Of a stretch of 64,000 bases of DNA, positions 8,030 through 18,052 are shown one piece after another. A program made the position numbers and the translations under genes. Numbering within the stretch: the stretch's first letter is position 1; each line of letters begins with the position of its first letter. Below the pieces are notes generated by a model that had not been told where the DNA came from, searched no databases, and saw only the letters and a program-made list of their open reading frames with translations. The stretch covers positions 1 through 64,000 of the forward strand of contig NZ_QJPK01000018.1 in NCBI RefSeq assembly GCF_003259195.1. The letters are read 5' to 3'. This stretch comes from Paracoccus sediminilitoris. GTDB lineage: Bacteria; Pseudomonadota; Alphaproteobacteria; Rhodobacterales; Rhodobacteraceae.

Positions 8030-10120
8030 ATGACCCATTCCTTCCGCCCGCTTCGTCTTGCCGGTGCCAGCCTTCTGGCGCTCTCCAACGCCCCTGCCCT
8101 GGCCCAGAACGCCCAGGATCCCGTCCTTCTGGAACCGATCGTGCTGACCGCGACCTCGGATGCCAGCGTTCAGGCCGACGGCTATGTGGGCGGCTTTGCG
8201 CAGGTGGCGACCAAGTCGAACACCCCCGTGGCCGAAACCCAACAGTCGATCTCGGTCGTGACCAGCCAGCAGATCGAGGATCAGGGTGCCGAGACACTGG
8301 GCCAGGCGCTGAACTATACCGCCGGTGTGATGGGTCAGCCCTTCGGCAGCGATCCGCGGTTCGACAGCCCCACGGTGCGCGGCTTCGAGGCGCGCGGATC
8401 GCAATACGTGAACGGCCTTCGCCAACTGCGCGATTTCGGCGCCCCCGCCTTCGAGGTCTATGGCCTGCAGCAGGTCGAGGTGCTGAAAGGCCCCAACTCG
8501 TCGCTTTATGGGGCGGGATCGCCGGCCGGCATCATCAACCAGGTGCAAAAACGCGCCCAAAACAGCGAATTCTCGGAAATCGGCCTTGGCTATGACAGCA
8601 ATGACAGCGCCCAGACCTTCGTCGACGTGAACCGCGTGGCCAGTCCCAACCTGTCCTGGCGCCTGACCGGCATCCTGCGCGACAGCCAGACCCAGATCAG
8701 CGAATTGACCAACCAACGTGGTTATCTGGGTGCGGCGCTGCGCTATACGCCCGACGACGCGACGACGGTGGACGTGATCGCGTCCTATACCAAGGACGCG
8801 CCCGTCTCGCCCCCCGGCGTGCCCTTCGCGCTGACGCAGACGGGCGATGGCAAGACCCTGCGCGACGCCTATTTCGGAGAGCCCGGCTTTGACGACAGCG
8901 ACCGTGACATGGCCAATCTGGGCGTCGAGATCAGCCACCAGCTGGACAATGGCTGGACCCTGTCCCAAGGCTTCCGGGTCGAGCGGTTCGACTGGACCTA
9001 TACCGGCCATTATGTCAGCGGCTTGTCCGATGACAGCCTGTCAATCACGCGCGGTGCGAATTTCCAGAACGAATCCACCACCGGCCTGAACCTGGACACC
9101 CGCCTGTCGAACAGTATCACGACAGGGGCTGTGACGCACGACCTGCTGCTGGGCTTGGACATCCGCCAATACGATGCCGACACGACGACAGAGTTCTTCT
9201 TTGGCCAGCCCATCGACGCTTCCGACCCGGTCTATGGCGGGCTGCCCACGACAACGGCCTAGTATACCAGCGTGTCCGACATGAGCCAGAAGCAGGTCGG
9301 CCTTTATGCCCAGAACGAGATCGCGATCGGCAACTGGCGCGGCAGCTTGGCACTGCGCCACGATTGGTCCGAACAGACCGGAACAAAATTCACAAACTTT
9401 GCCGGCGAAAGCACCATCGACCAGTCCGACAGCGCCACGACCGGACGTGCGGGCTTGGGCTATCTGATGGCCAATGGTGCGATGCCCTATGTCAGCTATT
9501 CGACATCGTTCGATCCCAGCATCGGCATCGACGACACCACAGGCCAGACGCTCAAGCCCACCGAGGGCAAGCAATGGGAAGTCGGGGTCAAGTATCAGCC
9601 CACCAGCTTCGACGGGCTGTTCAGCGCCGCCGTCTATGACCTGACGCAGGAAAATCTGGTGCGCAACCTGGGTCAGGGCCAGCGGCGCCAGATCGGCGAA
9701 GTGCGCTCCAAGGGGCTGGAGCTGGAGGCAACGGCGGCGATCGGCCTGAACTGGGACCTGCGCGCCAGCTATGCCTTCAACGAAACCGAACAGAAGGGTG
9801 GCACTGATGACGGGCTGGAAATGCCCAACGCTCCGCGCCATCTGGCCAGCATCTGGCTGGACCGGGAATTCGGCAACGGCCTGCGCGCCGGCGGCGGCAT
9901 CCGCCATATCGGCGAACGCAAGGGCGATGCCGACAACCTGTTCGATCTGGACAGCGTGACGCTGGTCGATCTGGCCGCGACCTATACCCGCGGCAATGTC
10001 GAGGCCAGCGTCAACCTGAACAACCTGACCGACGAGGTCTATCTGGCCAATTGCGGTGCCTTTGGCTGCTACTACGGCGAGGGGCGCAGCGTCAGCGCCA
10101 AGGTCGCCTACACGTGGTAG
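8030..10120 (+). pseudogene. TonB-dependent siderophore receptor with an internal amber codon
   Basis: Outer-membrane receptor of the ferrichrome/FhuA-like family. The frame is open from an ATG at 8030 (or 8000) to 10120 except for one TAG at 9260-9262. Both sides are in the same frame and both are homologous to the family, so a single nonsense change separates them. Seen: signal peptide (residues 1 to about 22, ending in ALA), plug domain with 'NTPVAETQQSISVVTSQQI' and 'VRGFEARGSQYVNGLRQLRD', and barrel strands. The C-terminal end 'YYGEGRSVSAKVAYTW' ends in the usual aromatic residue. The intact length would be about 696 aa, normal for the family. It heads an operon with FhuD-, FhuB- and FhuC-like genes behind an iron-box-like palindrome. 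It is either a true pseudogene, a read-through gene or a sequencing error. Confidence 0.85.
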
Positions 10121-11010
10121 GGTCCGGGGCCATATCGCCCCGGCCCGACCGCCGCGCCTTCCTGACCGCCGCCGGCGTCCTGCTGGCGGCGGGTTTGCCC
10201 CTGCGTGCCCACGCCGCCCAGCCCCGCCTGGCGGCCATTGACTGGGCCATGATGGAAACCGCCATTGCCCTGGGTCGCATGCCCGTCGCCGCGACCGAAC
10301 TGATCCGATATCGCGCCGATATCGGCCAGCCCGTGATCCCCGACGCGGTTACCGATCTGGGCCTGCGCGGGGCCCCGAATTTCGAACTGCTGCAGCTGGT
10401 GCGGCCTTCGCTGATCCTCAGCTCTCCCTATTACACCCGGTTCGAACCACGCTTGGCCGAAGTCGCGCCGGTCCTGTCGCTGCCCTTCTTCCTGCCGAAC
10501 GAGGCGCCCTTTGCCAAGGCCGCCGCTGCGCTGCACGCCTTGGCCGCGGCGTTGCAGGATCCTGCCGCAGGTGACCGCGCCGCTGCCCGTGCCGACGCGG
10601 CGCTGGACCGCGCCCGGGACCGCCTGGCCTTCCATGCGGACCGTCCCGTGGCCCTGGTCGAGATCGGCGACGCCCGCCATCTGCGTGCCTTCGGCTTCGA
10701 CAGCCTCTTTGGCAGCACGCTGGCGCGGATCGGGCTGACGAATGCCTGGACCTCGGCCACGGCCTTCAGCTTTCTGGCCCCGGTCCCGCTTGAGCGGTTG
10801 GCCGACATGCCACAGGCGACATTGGTCATCATCGGCCCCGTCCCACCCGAAGCCCGACGCGGGCTGGCGCGCAGCGTCCTGTGGCGCGCGCTTCCCCAAG
10901 TCGCGGCGGGCCGCGTCCACCGCCTGCCCCGCATCAATGCTTTCGGTGGCATGCCCTCGGCGCTGCGGTTGGCGGATGCCCTGGCCAAAACCCTGGCGGA
11001 GGCGGCATGA
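10114..11010 (+). CDS. fhuD: Siderophore ABC transporter periplasmic binding protein (FhuD-like)
   Basis: 298 aa from a GTG at 10114, which overlaps the end of the receptor gene. It opens with a twin-arginine signal (RPDRRAFLTAAG, then a hydrophobic stretch and AHA), as is common for FhuD-type proteins. The rest is a two-lobed binding-protein fold with the family opening 'PRLAAIDWAMMETAIALGRM' and the typical end 'LPRINAFGGMPSALRLADAL'. It would bind a ferric hydroxamate-type siderophore in the periplasm and hand it to the FhuB permease, whose gene overlaps it by 4 bp. The exact siderophore is unknown. Confidence 0.85.
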   Translation: MVGSGAISPRPDRRAFLTAAGVLLAAGLPLRAHAAQPRLAAIDWAMMETAIALGRMPVAATELIRYRADIGQPVIPDAVTDLGLRGAPNFELLQLVRPSLILSSPYYTRFEPRLAEVAPVLSLPFFLPNEAPFAKAAAALHALAAALQDPAAGDRAAARADAALDRARDRLAFHADRPVALVEIGDARHLRAFGFDSLFGSTLARIGLTNAWTSATAFSFLAPVPLERLADMPQATLVIIGPVPPEARRGLARSVLWRALPQVAAGRVHRLPRINAFGGMPSALRLADALAKTLAEAA

Positions 11011-12971
11011 CCTTGGGCCTGCGCATGATGCTGAGCCTGTGGGGTCTGGCCGCGGCGGCGCTGTGGCTTTGGGCCGCGCGCGACCTGCCCTGGCCCACCT
11101 GGCCCTTCGTCCCGCAGGGTCAAAGCCTTGATCAGATCCGCATGGGCTGGGGCCTGATGCCACGGGGCGTCGTGGCCCTGCTGGCAGGTGCGGCCCTGGG
11201 CCTGTCAGGGGCGATCCTGCAGGTGGTGCTGCGCAATCCGGTGGCCGATCCGACGACGCTTGGCATCAGCGCAGGTGCCCAGCTGGCGCTGGTTCTGGCG
11301 ACGGTCTTTGCCCCCGGCCTTCTGGTCAAAGGTCAGTGGCCCGTCGCGATGGCGGGGGGCCTGGCGGCGGCGGCGCTGGTGCTGGGCATCGGGGCGCGGC
11401 GCGGCTTTGCCCCCGTGGCGATGGTGATCGCGGGGATGCTGGTCGGGCTGACGGCATCGGCCATCGCGACGGCGGTGACCTTGGCGCAGGGGCAATACCT
11501 GCTGTCGCTGGTCATCTGGAACGGCGGTGCGCTGGTCCAGCAGGACTGGACCGGCGTTCGCCATCTTGCCCTGCTGTTGGGCCTTGGCGCGATGGGGGCG
11601 GCCCTGCTGGCGCGGCCCCTGCGGGTCTTGTCCATCGGGGCCGACGGCGCGGCGGGGCTGGGGCTGAATGTCACGTTGGTCCGGCTGACCGCGGTCGGAC
11701 TGGCGGTGGTGATCGCGGCAGGCGTCTCGGCGGAACTGGGGCTGATCGCCTTTGTGGGCCTGGCGGCCCCTGCCCTGGCGCGGGCCATGGGCGCACGCGG
11801 GATCGGGCCGCTTCTGGCCCTGTCGCCGGTTCTGGGCGCGCTGATCCTGTCGCTTTCTGACGGGCTGGTTCTGGCCTGGGCCGGCACAGGGGGCCAGACC
11901 TTCCTGACCGGGGCGCTGACCGGGCTGGTGGGCGGCCCGCTGTTGATCTGGCTGCTGCCGCGCCTGCGTGGATCGACGCCACCCGGAACCGAGGCAGGCG
12001 ACGGGCCCGCGCCCCGCCTGGCGCGTCCCGGTCCCTGGCTGGCCGGATTGGCGGTGGCGCTGGTCGTCGCGGCGGGACTGCTGCTGTGGATCGGCCGGGT
12101 GCCCGGGGGATGGGCGATCCTGGATCGCGAAAGCCTGGCGGCCTTTCTGCCTCTGCGCCTGCCGCGGCTGGTGGCGGCGGCCGGCGCCGGGGCGGCGCTG
12201 GCGCTGGCGGGCACGATGCTGCAGCGCCTGACGGCCAACCCGCTGGCCTCCCCCGAGGTGCTGGGCGTCTCGGGAGGCGCGGCGCTTGGCTATGCGGGGA
12301 CGGTCTTTGCACTGGCCGCACCGGGGGCGCTGATCCTAGGCGCGGGAACCGCCGCCGGGGGTGCGCTGGCGCTGGCGGTGGTCATGGCCTTTACCGCCCG
12401 CCGCGACATGCCGCCCGAACGAGTTCTGCTGGTGGGGATCGCCGTTTCAGCGCTGGCGTCGGCAGTGCTGTCGGCGATGATAGCGGTCGGCGATGCGCGG
12501 GCCTGGGCGATCCTGGCCTGGCTCAGCGGGTCGACCGGCGCGGTCACCCTGCCCGTCGCGCTGATCCTGGCGGGCCTGGCGCTGGTGGTCTGGATGGCGG
12601 GACTGGCGCTGTCGCGCTGGCTGGCCCTGCTGCCTTTGGGACCCGCCATTGCGGGCGGGCTGGGGTTGGACCCGCGCCGCGCGCGCGTGGTGCTGATCTT
12701 GCTTGCGGGTCTGGCCACGGGGGCCGCGACGCTGGTCACGGGGCCGCTGTCCTTTGTCGGGCTGATGGCGCCGCATCTTGCCCGCCGCATGGGCCTGGCA
12801 CGCCCCGCGGACCAGTTGACCGGCGCGGCGCTGATCGGCGCAGGGCTGATGCTGGCCGCCGATTTCGGCGCACGCATGGCGGGGTTTCCCTATGAATTGC
12901 CACTTGGCCTTTTCGCCTCTCTGATCGGTGCGCCTTGGCTGATCTGGCTGATGACCCGGAGATCCCCATGA
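11007..12971 (+). CDS. fhuB: Siderophore ABC transporter permease, fused double unit (FhuB-like)
   Basis: 654 aa, starting at the ATGA overlap with the fhuD-like gene. It is two tandem FecCD-type permeases in one chain, each near 320 aa. The first has 'GAILQVVLRNPVADPTTLGI' and 'FVGLAAPALARAMG'; the second, from about residue 345, has 'GTMLQRLTANPLASPEVLGV' and 'FVGLMAPHLARRMGLA'. This duplicated layout is diagnostic for FhuB. It forms the inner-membrane channel with the FhuC-like ATPase, whose gene overlaps the end by 4 bp. Very high GC and tight coupling mark it as an intact, maintained gene. Confidence 0.93.
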   Translation: MTLGLRMMLSLWGLAAAALWLWAARDLPWPTWPFVPQGQSLDQIRMGWGLMPRGVVALLAGAALGLSGAILQVVLRNPVADPTTLGISAGAQLALVLATVFAPGLLVKGQWPVAMAGGLAAAALVLGIGARRGFAPVAMVIAGMLVGLTASAIATAVTLAQGQYLLSLVIWNGGALVQQDWTGVRHLALLLGLGAMGAALLARPLRVLSIGADGAAGLGLNVTLVRLTAVGLAVVIAAGVSAELGLIAFVGLAAPALARAMGARGIGPLLALSPVLGALILSLSDGLVLAWAGTGGQTFLTGALTGLVGGPLLIWLLPRLRGSTPPGTEAGDGPAPRLARPGPWLAGLAVALVVAAGLLLWIGRVPGGWAILDRESLAAFLPLRLPRLVAAAGAGAALALAGTMLQRLTANPLASPEVLGVSGGAALGYAGTVFALAAPGALILGAGTAAGGALALAVVMAFTARRDMPPERVLLVGIAVSALASAVLSAMIAVGDARAWAILAWLSGSTGAVTLPVALILAGLALVVWMAGLALSRWLALLPLGPAIAGGLGLDPRRARVVLILLAGLATGAATLVTGPLSFVGLMAPHLARRMGLARPADQLTGAALIGAGLMLAADFGARMAGFPYELPLGLFASLIGAPWLIWLMTRRSP

Positions 12972-13741
12972 CCCTGTTCCAGATCCACGACCTGACCGTC
13001 CGCGTGCCGGGGCGGACCCTGCTGGACAATCTGACGCTGGACCTGCCGGCGGGTCGCGTGATCGGTCTGATCGGGCATAACGGTTCGGGCAAATCCACCC
13101 TTCTGAAGGTGCTGGCACGCCAGATGCCTGCGCGGATCGAGGGGACCGTCCTCTTCGACGGGCGTCCGCTGTCGGATCTGCGCGGTCGCGATCTGGCGCG
13201 CCGCCTGGCGGTCCTGCCCCAGACCACCCCGCCGGCCGAGGGCATGACCCTGGCCGAGCTGGTGGCATTGGGGCGCTATCCCTGGCATGGCGCGCTTGGC
13301 CGTCCGGGTCCGGCCGATCACGATGCCATCGCTGCAGCGCTGCGTGAATGCGGGGTTGCCGCGCTGGCCGACCGGCTGGTCGACACGCTGTCGGGCGGCG
13401 AACGTCAGCGCGGCTGGCTGGCCATGCTGGTCGCGCAGGCGGCGGGGACGCTGCTGCTGGACGAACCGATCAGCGCGCTGGACATCGCCCACCAGGTCGA
13501 GGTCCTGTCGCTGGTCCGCCGCATGTGCCACGACCAAGGCCGCAGCGCCGTGATCGTCCTGCACGAGGTGAACATGGCCGCCCGGTTCTGCGACCATGTC
13601 GTCGCGCTCAGGGGCGGGCGGCTGGCCCTTCAGGGCAGCCCCGCCGACCTGATGCGCGCGCCTGCGCTGACGCAGATCTATGGCCTGCCGATGCAGGTCC
13701 TGACCCGCGACGACGGCCTGCCCGTCGCGATACCAGCTTGA
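12968..13741 (+). CDS. fhuC: Siderophore ABC transporter ATPase (FhuC-like)
   Basis: 257 aa ABC ATPase. Walker A is 'GHNGSGKST' at residues 36-44, the signature is 'LSGGERQRG', Walker B is 'LLLDEPISALD' and the switch His lies in 'VLHEVN'. The 'LPQTTPPAEGMTLAELVALGRYPWHGALG' region is typical of FhuC/FepC-type ATPases (Q-loop, then the helical region GRYPW). It energises uptake through the FhuB-like double permease and is translationally coupled to it. Confidence 0.93.
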   Translation: MTLFQIHDLTVRVPGRTLLDNLTLDLPAGRVIGLIGHNGSGKSTLLKVLARQMPARIEGTVLFDGRPLSDLRGRDLARRLAVLPQTTPPAEGMTLAELVALGRYPWHGALGRPGPADHDAIAAALRECGVAALADRLVDTLSGGERQRGWLAMLVAQAAGTLLLDEPISALDIAHQVEVLSLVRRMCHDQGRSAVIVLHEVNMAARFCDHVVALRGGRLALQGSPADLMRAPALTQIYGLPMQVLTRDDGLPVAIPA

Positions 13742-13754
13742 AGGACAGCCCCCC

Positions 13755-15452
13755 ATGCGCAGCTTCTTTTCCTATTACCGCCCCTTCATGGGCCTGTTCT
13801 GGCTGGATTTCGGCTGTGCGGTGCTGACAGGCCTGCTGGAACTGGCCTTTCCGCTGGCCATCACCTATTTCATCGACACGCTGCTGCCGCAGGGCGACTG
13901 GACGCTGACCGTCGCGGCGGCGGCCGGCCTTCTGGCGCTTTATGCCGTGAATGCGGGCTTGCTGACGGTGGTGATCTATTGGGGTCACAAGCTGGGCATC
14001 AACATCGAGACCGCGATGCGCGCCCAGGCCTTCGACCACCTGACGCGGCTGTCATGGCGCTGGTACGACCGTGCGCGCACCGGCAAGCTGGTCGCCCGCG
14101 TCACCCGCGACCTGGAGGAGATCGGAGAGGTCGCCCATCACGGCCCCGAGGATGCCTTCATCGCACTGATGACCTTCGTGGGGGCCTTCCTGCTGATGTT
14201 CTGGATCCACCCGCAGATGGCCCTGATCGTGGCGACGATCGTGCCCGCGATGCTGGGGCTGGTCGTGGTCTATGGCGGACGCATGACGCGGACCTGGCGG
14301 GCCATCTATGCGCGCGTGGGCGATTTCAACGTCCGGCTGGAGGAAGCCCTGGGCGGCGTCCGCGTGGTCCAGGCCTTTGGCAACGAGGCCCATGAAAGCC
14401 ATCTTTTCGCCGCCGACAACGCCCGGTATCGTCAGGCCAAGCTGGATGCCTATCGCGTGATGGCCGCGTCTTCTGCCCTGCAATACATGGGCCTGCGGCT
14501 GGTACAGGTCATCGTGATGGTCGTCGGCGCCAGCTATGTGCTGGCGGGGTCGCTGACGACGGGCGCCTTCGTCGGCTTCCTGCTGCTGGTCGGCGTCTTC
14601 TATCGCCCGCTGGAAAAGATTGCCGCCGTGATCGAGACCTATCCGCGCGGCATCGCGGGCTATCGCCGTTTCCAGGAACTGCTGGCGACCGACCCCGAGA
14701 TCGCGGATGCCCCCGATGCGACCGATGCCCCACCCCTGAAGGGCGAGATCCGCTTCGAGGGCGTCGGTTTTGCCTATGAGAAGGGCCGCGCGATCCTGAA
14801 CGGCATCGACCTGACGGTGCGGGCAGGCGAAACGGTGGCTTTTGTCGGCCCGTCCGGGGCGGGCAAGACGACTTTGCTGGCGCTGTTGCCTCGGTTCTAC
14901 GAGGCGACCGAGGGGCGCATCACCGTCGACGGCCTGCCGCTTTGCGAAATGCGCCTGAACAGTTTGCGCCGTCAGATCGGGCTGGTCAGCCAGGATGTGT
15001 TCCTGTTCGGCGGCACCCTGCGCGAAAACATCGCCTATGGTCGCCTTGACGCCACCGAAGCCGAAATCACCGAAGCCGCCGCCCGCGCCCAGCTGAACGA
15101 CCTGATCGCGGGCCTGCCCCAAGGGTTGGACACGGTCGTCGGCGAACGCGGCGTGATGCTGTCGGGTGGCCAGAAACAGCGCGTGGCCATTGCGCGGGCC
15201 TTCCTGAAGAACCCGCCGATCCTGATCCTGGACGAGGCGACAAGCGCCCTGGACAGTCAGACCGAGCGGGAAATCCAGTCGGCGCTGGACGCGCTGTCGG
15301 TGGGGCGCACGACCTTGGTCATCGCCCACCGGATGGGCACCATCCGCAATGCCGATCGCATCGTGGTCATGGATCGCGGCCAGATCGCGGAAACCGGCAG
15401 TCACACCGAGCTGATGGAAAGGCGCGGCCTCTACAGCCAACTGGCCGCCTGA
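13755..15452 (+). CDS. ABC exporter, fused membrane and ATPase domains
   Basis: 565 aa, 13 bp after the fhuC-like gene, with GAAGGAC before the ATG. The N-terminal half (to about residue 310) is a six-helix ABC exporter membrane domain. The C-terminal half has Walker A 'GPSGAGKTT', signature 'LSGGQKQRVAIARAF' and Walker B 'ILILDEATSALD'. Half-size exporters of this shape usually work as homodimers. Its place at the end of an iron-siderophore uptake operon suggests handling of siderophores, either recycling or export, or inner-membrane import as in YbtPQ/IrtAB-type systems. The sequence alone does not decide this. Confidence 0.85.
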   Translation: MRSFFSYYRPFMGLFWLDFGCAVLTGLLELAFPLAITYFIDTLLPQGDWTLTVAAAAGLLALYAVNAGLLTVVIYWGHKLGINIETAMRAQAFDHLTRLSWRWYDRARTGKLVARVTRDLEEIGEVAHHGPEDAFIALMTFVGAFLLMFWIHPQMALIVATIVPAMLGLVVVYGGRMTRTWRAIYARVGDFNVRLEEALGGVRVVQAFGNEAHESHLFAADNARYRQAKLDAYRVMAASSALQYMGLRLVQVIVMVVGASYVLAGSLTTGAFVGFLLLVGVFYRPLEKIAAVIETYPRGIAGYRRFQELLATDPEIADAPDATDAPPLKGEIRFEGVGFAYEKGRAILNGIDLTVRAGETVAFVGPSGAGKTTLLALLPRFYEATEGRITVDGLPLCEMRLNSLRRQIGLVSQDVFLFGGTLRENIAYGRLDATEAEITEAAARAQLNDLIAGLPQGLDTVVGERGVMLSGGQKQRVAIARAFLKNPPILILDEATSALDSQTEREIQSALDALSVGRTTLVIAHRMGTIRNADRIVVMDRGQIAETGSHTELMERRGLYSQLAA

Positions 15453-15550
15453 CCGTTGTGCCGCGCGCGGGCTTCTGCGTGATGTCGCAGGGGTGGCGGT
15501 TCTGGGATTGTGACGCACCTGACGGCGTGGCAGGCGAGGTCGGGCGATCG

Positions 15551-16534
15551 TCAGTCCAAGATGGCCTGCTTTATCGTGGCGACCTCATCGGGCGGCATGG
15601 TGCCGGTCGTTTCCAGCTACCCCCATGTGATGTTCCAAAGACGGAATGCTCCGGTGATGTCGCCGTTTTGATCGAAGACCACCGGCGCAACCACCCCTTC
15701 GCAGCAGATTTTCTGATGAGCACCGATCAGCGCCAGCACCTTCTTGAACACCTTGGCACCGGCATGGATCGGTTCAGCTTCGGTCCCTGTGACCTGCGGG
15801 ATGATATCGCGGTTCGCCGGGGACGAAGCCTTGCATGCCTGGGCGATGACCAGCGCGACGATGGCACCCGCATCATAAGACTGATCGGCCGCCGGGCATC
15901 GCGGGCGATCTTGTCCAAGAATTCGGCGCAATTGCCATGGAAATATGTCGTCGACGCGGTCCCGGCCGTCCCCAAAAATGTGCGATAGCCACACTCAAGA
16001 TACTGCGCGCCGACGGCCGTGATGAAATCGGTCGTATTCATCCCATCGTTTCTCAGAAAGCTCTGCGGCCCACCGGACGAGATCCTGGCCCTCGCAATGG
16101 TCGCGCCCTCTACCGGATAGTAATCCAGGTGTAGGCTTTTGTGATCGCCGTGCAGGGAGGTCGTCGCTTCGATTGCGTGGTTCGCCTGTCTTTCCACTAT
16201 ATGGGGGTGACCGTGGTGATCTCTCCACCCACAGCATGACAAGCCTTGGTGAATTCGCGGATCATGTTGACGCCGAAATCATTGTTCACATGCATGATGG
16301 CCGGTTTATTCATTCCCTGATCGACCAGATATTGCGCCACCGCCCGCCCCTGCAGCGCATCCGAGGTGATGGCGCGGAATGCCATGCCCAGGGCCTTGGT
16401 CCTGGCATGGCCATAGACGCCTCCCGGGCTCGTCAGTTCCATGAGCATGCCGACCTGACCGTGCAGTCCTGGGGCGCGGCGCTGGCCGCAAAAGCGGAAA
16501 GGGCTGCGGCAGCAAAAAAACTTTTCCCTTCCAA
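15551..16534 (-). pseudogene. Branched-chain amino acid/amide ABC binding protein, degraded
   Basis: Remnant of a LivJ/LivK-type periplasmic binding protein spread over all three minus frames. A signal peptide (KSFFAAAALSAFAASAAPQD) is in one frame. 'GQVGMLMELTSPGGVYGHAR' through 'NKPAIMHVNNDFGVNMIREF' is in a second. 'YPVEGATIARARISSGGPQ' to 'NDGMNTTDFITAVGAQYL' is in a third, and 'QSYDAGAIVALVIAQA' to 'VVFDQNGDITGAFRLWNI' in a fourth segment. The last segment runs into an in-frame TAG before the true end 'TTGTMPPDEVATIKQAILD'. At least three frameshifts and one nonsense codon rule out function. No Liv permease or ATPase genes are nearby. Confidence 0.85.
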
Positions 16535-16581
16535 AATGCTCTTGTTGGGAAAAGCCGCGGATCGCGGGCAGGATCAGAAGC

Positions 16582-17510
16582 TCAGGCCTCATCTTTGTTG
16601 AAGATATCTTTCGTGATTGAACTGTGCCGCCCGTGGCGGTCGCGCTCCAGTTCATAGGCATCGCCATCCAGCTGCCCGGCGCGGCCCAGAACGGCGGCAA
16701 TCCCCGCCATGTCACCGGTATCCAGACCCACCTGACCGATGCGCGAGTTGGCATCCACGTGATGGCGGGTGCCTGCGCAGACGATGACGCCCGCGACCTG
16801 CGGGCGGGCCAGAACAGCGGCGAAAGCGATGGAGGCGATGTCGCAATCCTGCCGTCGGCGATATTGCGCAGGGTCCGCAGCAGCCGCTGGAACAGGTCCC
16901 GGGCTCCGAAATCCTGGATGATCAGCAGGTGTTTGGCCAGCAAGCGGTTTTTCATCTGGCCTTGCGGGCTTGGCTGATCCAGCCATCGGTCCGACAGGAA
17001 ACCGCCGGCGACGGTGCCATAGCACAGAAAATGCATTCCCCGATCCCTTACCAACGCCGCCACCCTTTTCTCCGGCCGGTGGTCCAGCGGGGAATATTGG
17101 GTCTGAAGTGCGGCATGCCCGATGCCCGCGTCGAACATGGGCACCACGTGGTCGTTGTCGAAATTGGTGGACGACAGAAGGTTGATCAGTTCTTCGTCCT
17201 GAAACGCGCGCAACCAATGCGCAACCTGCAGCCAGTCGCCGCTCGCGCGATCCCACCAATGGCACTGCACCAGGTCCAGCCGTTCGACCCCAAGGCGGGC
17301 AGCCGAATGCGTGATCGTTTCACGCAGCATGGGGCGGGTCAGGCGGTCCAGCTTGTCCAAGTCGGGGACGCATTTCGTATGGACGCGAATCTGCGCCAAG
17401 GCCTTGGCGCCGCGCCGATTGCCATATTCAGCGCGGAAGCAGACGATGATCTCCTCGACGCCGGTATAGATGTCAGCGCAGTCAAAACTGGTGATCGCCG
17501 CCTTCCTTGC
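16582..17510 (-). pseudogene. Aldo/keto reductase, 5'-truncated and frameshifted
   Basis: The family part starts abruptly at 'AAITSFDCADIYTGVEEII', the active-site Asp/Tyr region of aldo/keto reductases, without an upstream start codon or the first 40 or so residues. It continues through 'RLGVERLDLVQCHWWD' and 'LCYGTVAGGFLSDRWL'. Near 16850 an indel moves the frame, and the rest ('CDIASIAFAAVLARPQVAGV' to 'DIFNKDEA') is read in another frame up to the stop at 16582. The loss of the N-terminus and the frameshift make it a pseudogene. It abuts the binding-protein remnant, so this is a stretch of genome decay. Confidence 0.85.
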
Positions 17511-17591
17511 TCCAGTTGCCCTGCCTGATCGGCCCCTACAGGATCGAGGCCGTTCTGCCGGGGTGATCCTGGTGATGCCCCCGGTGACCGA

Positions 17592-17852
17592 TCACCGGAC
17601 GGTCCCCGGGACACGCAACCGCGTCGTGGTCAGTACCGTCCCGTCCAGCCTGCAGGTCAGCCTGACGCGCCAGTCCGGCGACTGGAAGGTCAGGCGCAGC
17701 TTGCCCGCGTCTGCGCCGCTGCCCCGCTCGACCCCGGTGGCGATCCTGCCTGACTGCATCAGGACCTGAAAACCGACCACATCCAGGTCAAGCAAGGGCG
17801 CGATCTGCGCGGCATCGACAATGGGCTGGTCGCCGTCGAATTCAATCTTCAT
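17592..17852 (-). CDS. Small DUF6522-like protein
   Basis: 86 aa from an ATG at 17852: MKIEFDGDQPIVDAAQIAPL, then an aspartate-rich helix region and 'GADAGKLRLTFQSPDWRVRL'. It matches my memory of a small Rhodobacterales/Rhizobiales family of unknown function (DUF6522), about 85-90 aa long and often found near stress or metal genes. The ribosome binding site is weak. No partner is evident beside the degraded genes. Confidence 0.6.
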   Translation of the reverse strand: MKIEFDGDQPIVDAAQIAPLLDLDVVGFQVLMQSGRIATGVERGSGADAGKLRLTFQSPDWRVRLTCRLDGTVLTTTRLRVPGTVR

Positions 17853-18052
17853 GATCTGCTCATGTCATCGGGGCCTGCATTCGGCATTGGATGGGCAGTC
17901 ATTCCTATACCCATCGTTTCATGGTCGGGTACATTGCCGGCAGACTGCCGGGACCGGGCATTGCGGCGCCCCCAAAAACCGGACTTAACGAGGCAGCCGT
18001 TCCGAACACCCCGCCAGCGGGCGGGGTCTGTCGCAAGGGATCGTTCCGGCCA

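Noticed and set aside
15453..15550. Possible small gene after the ABC exporter
   Set aside because: No start with ribosome binding site and no homology; it is only the spacer before the binding-protein relic.
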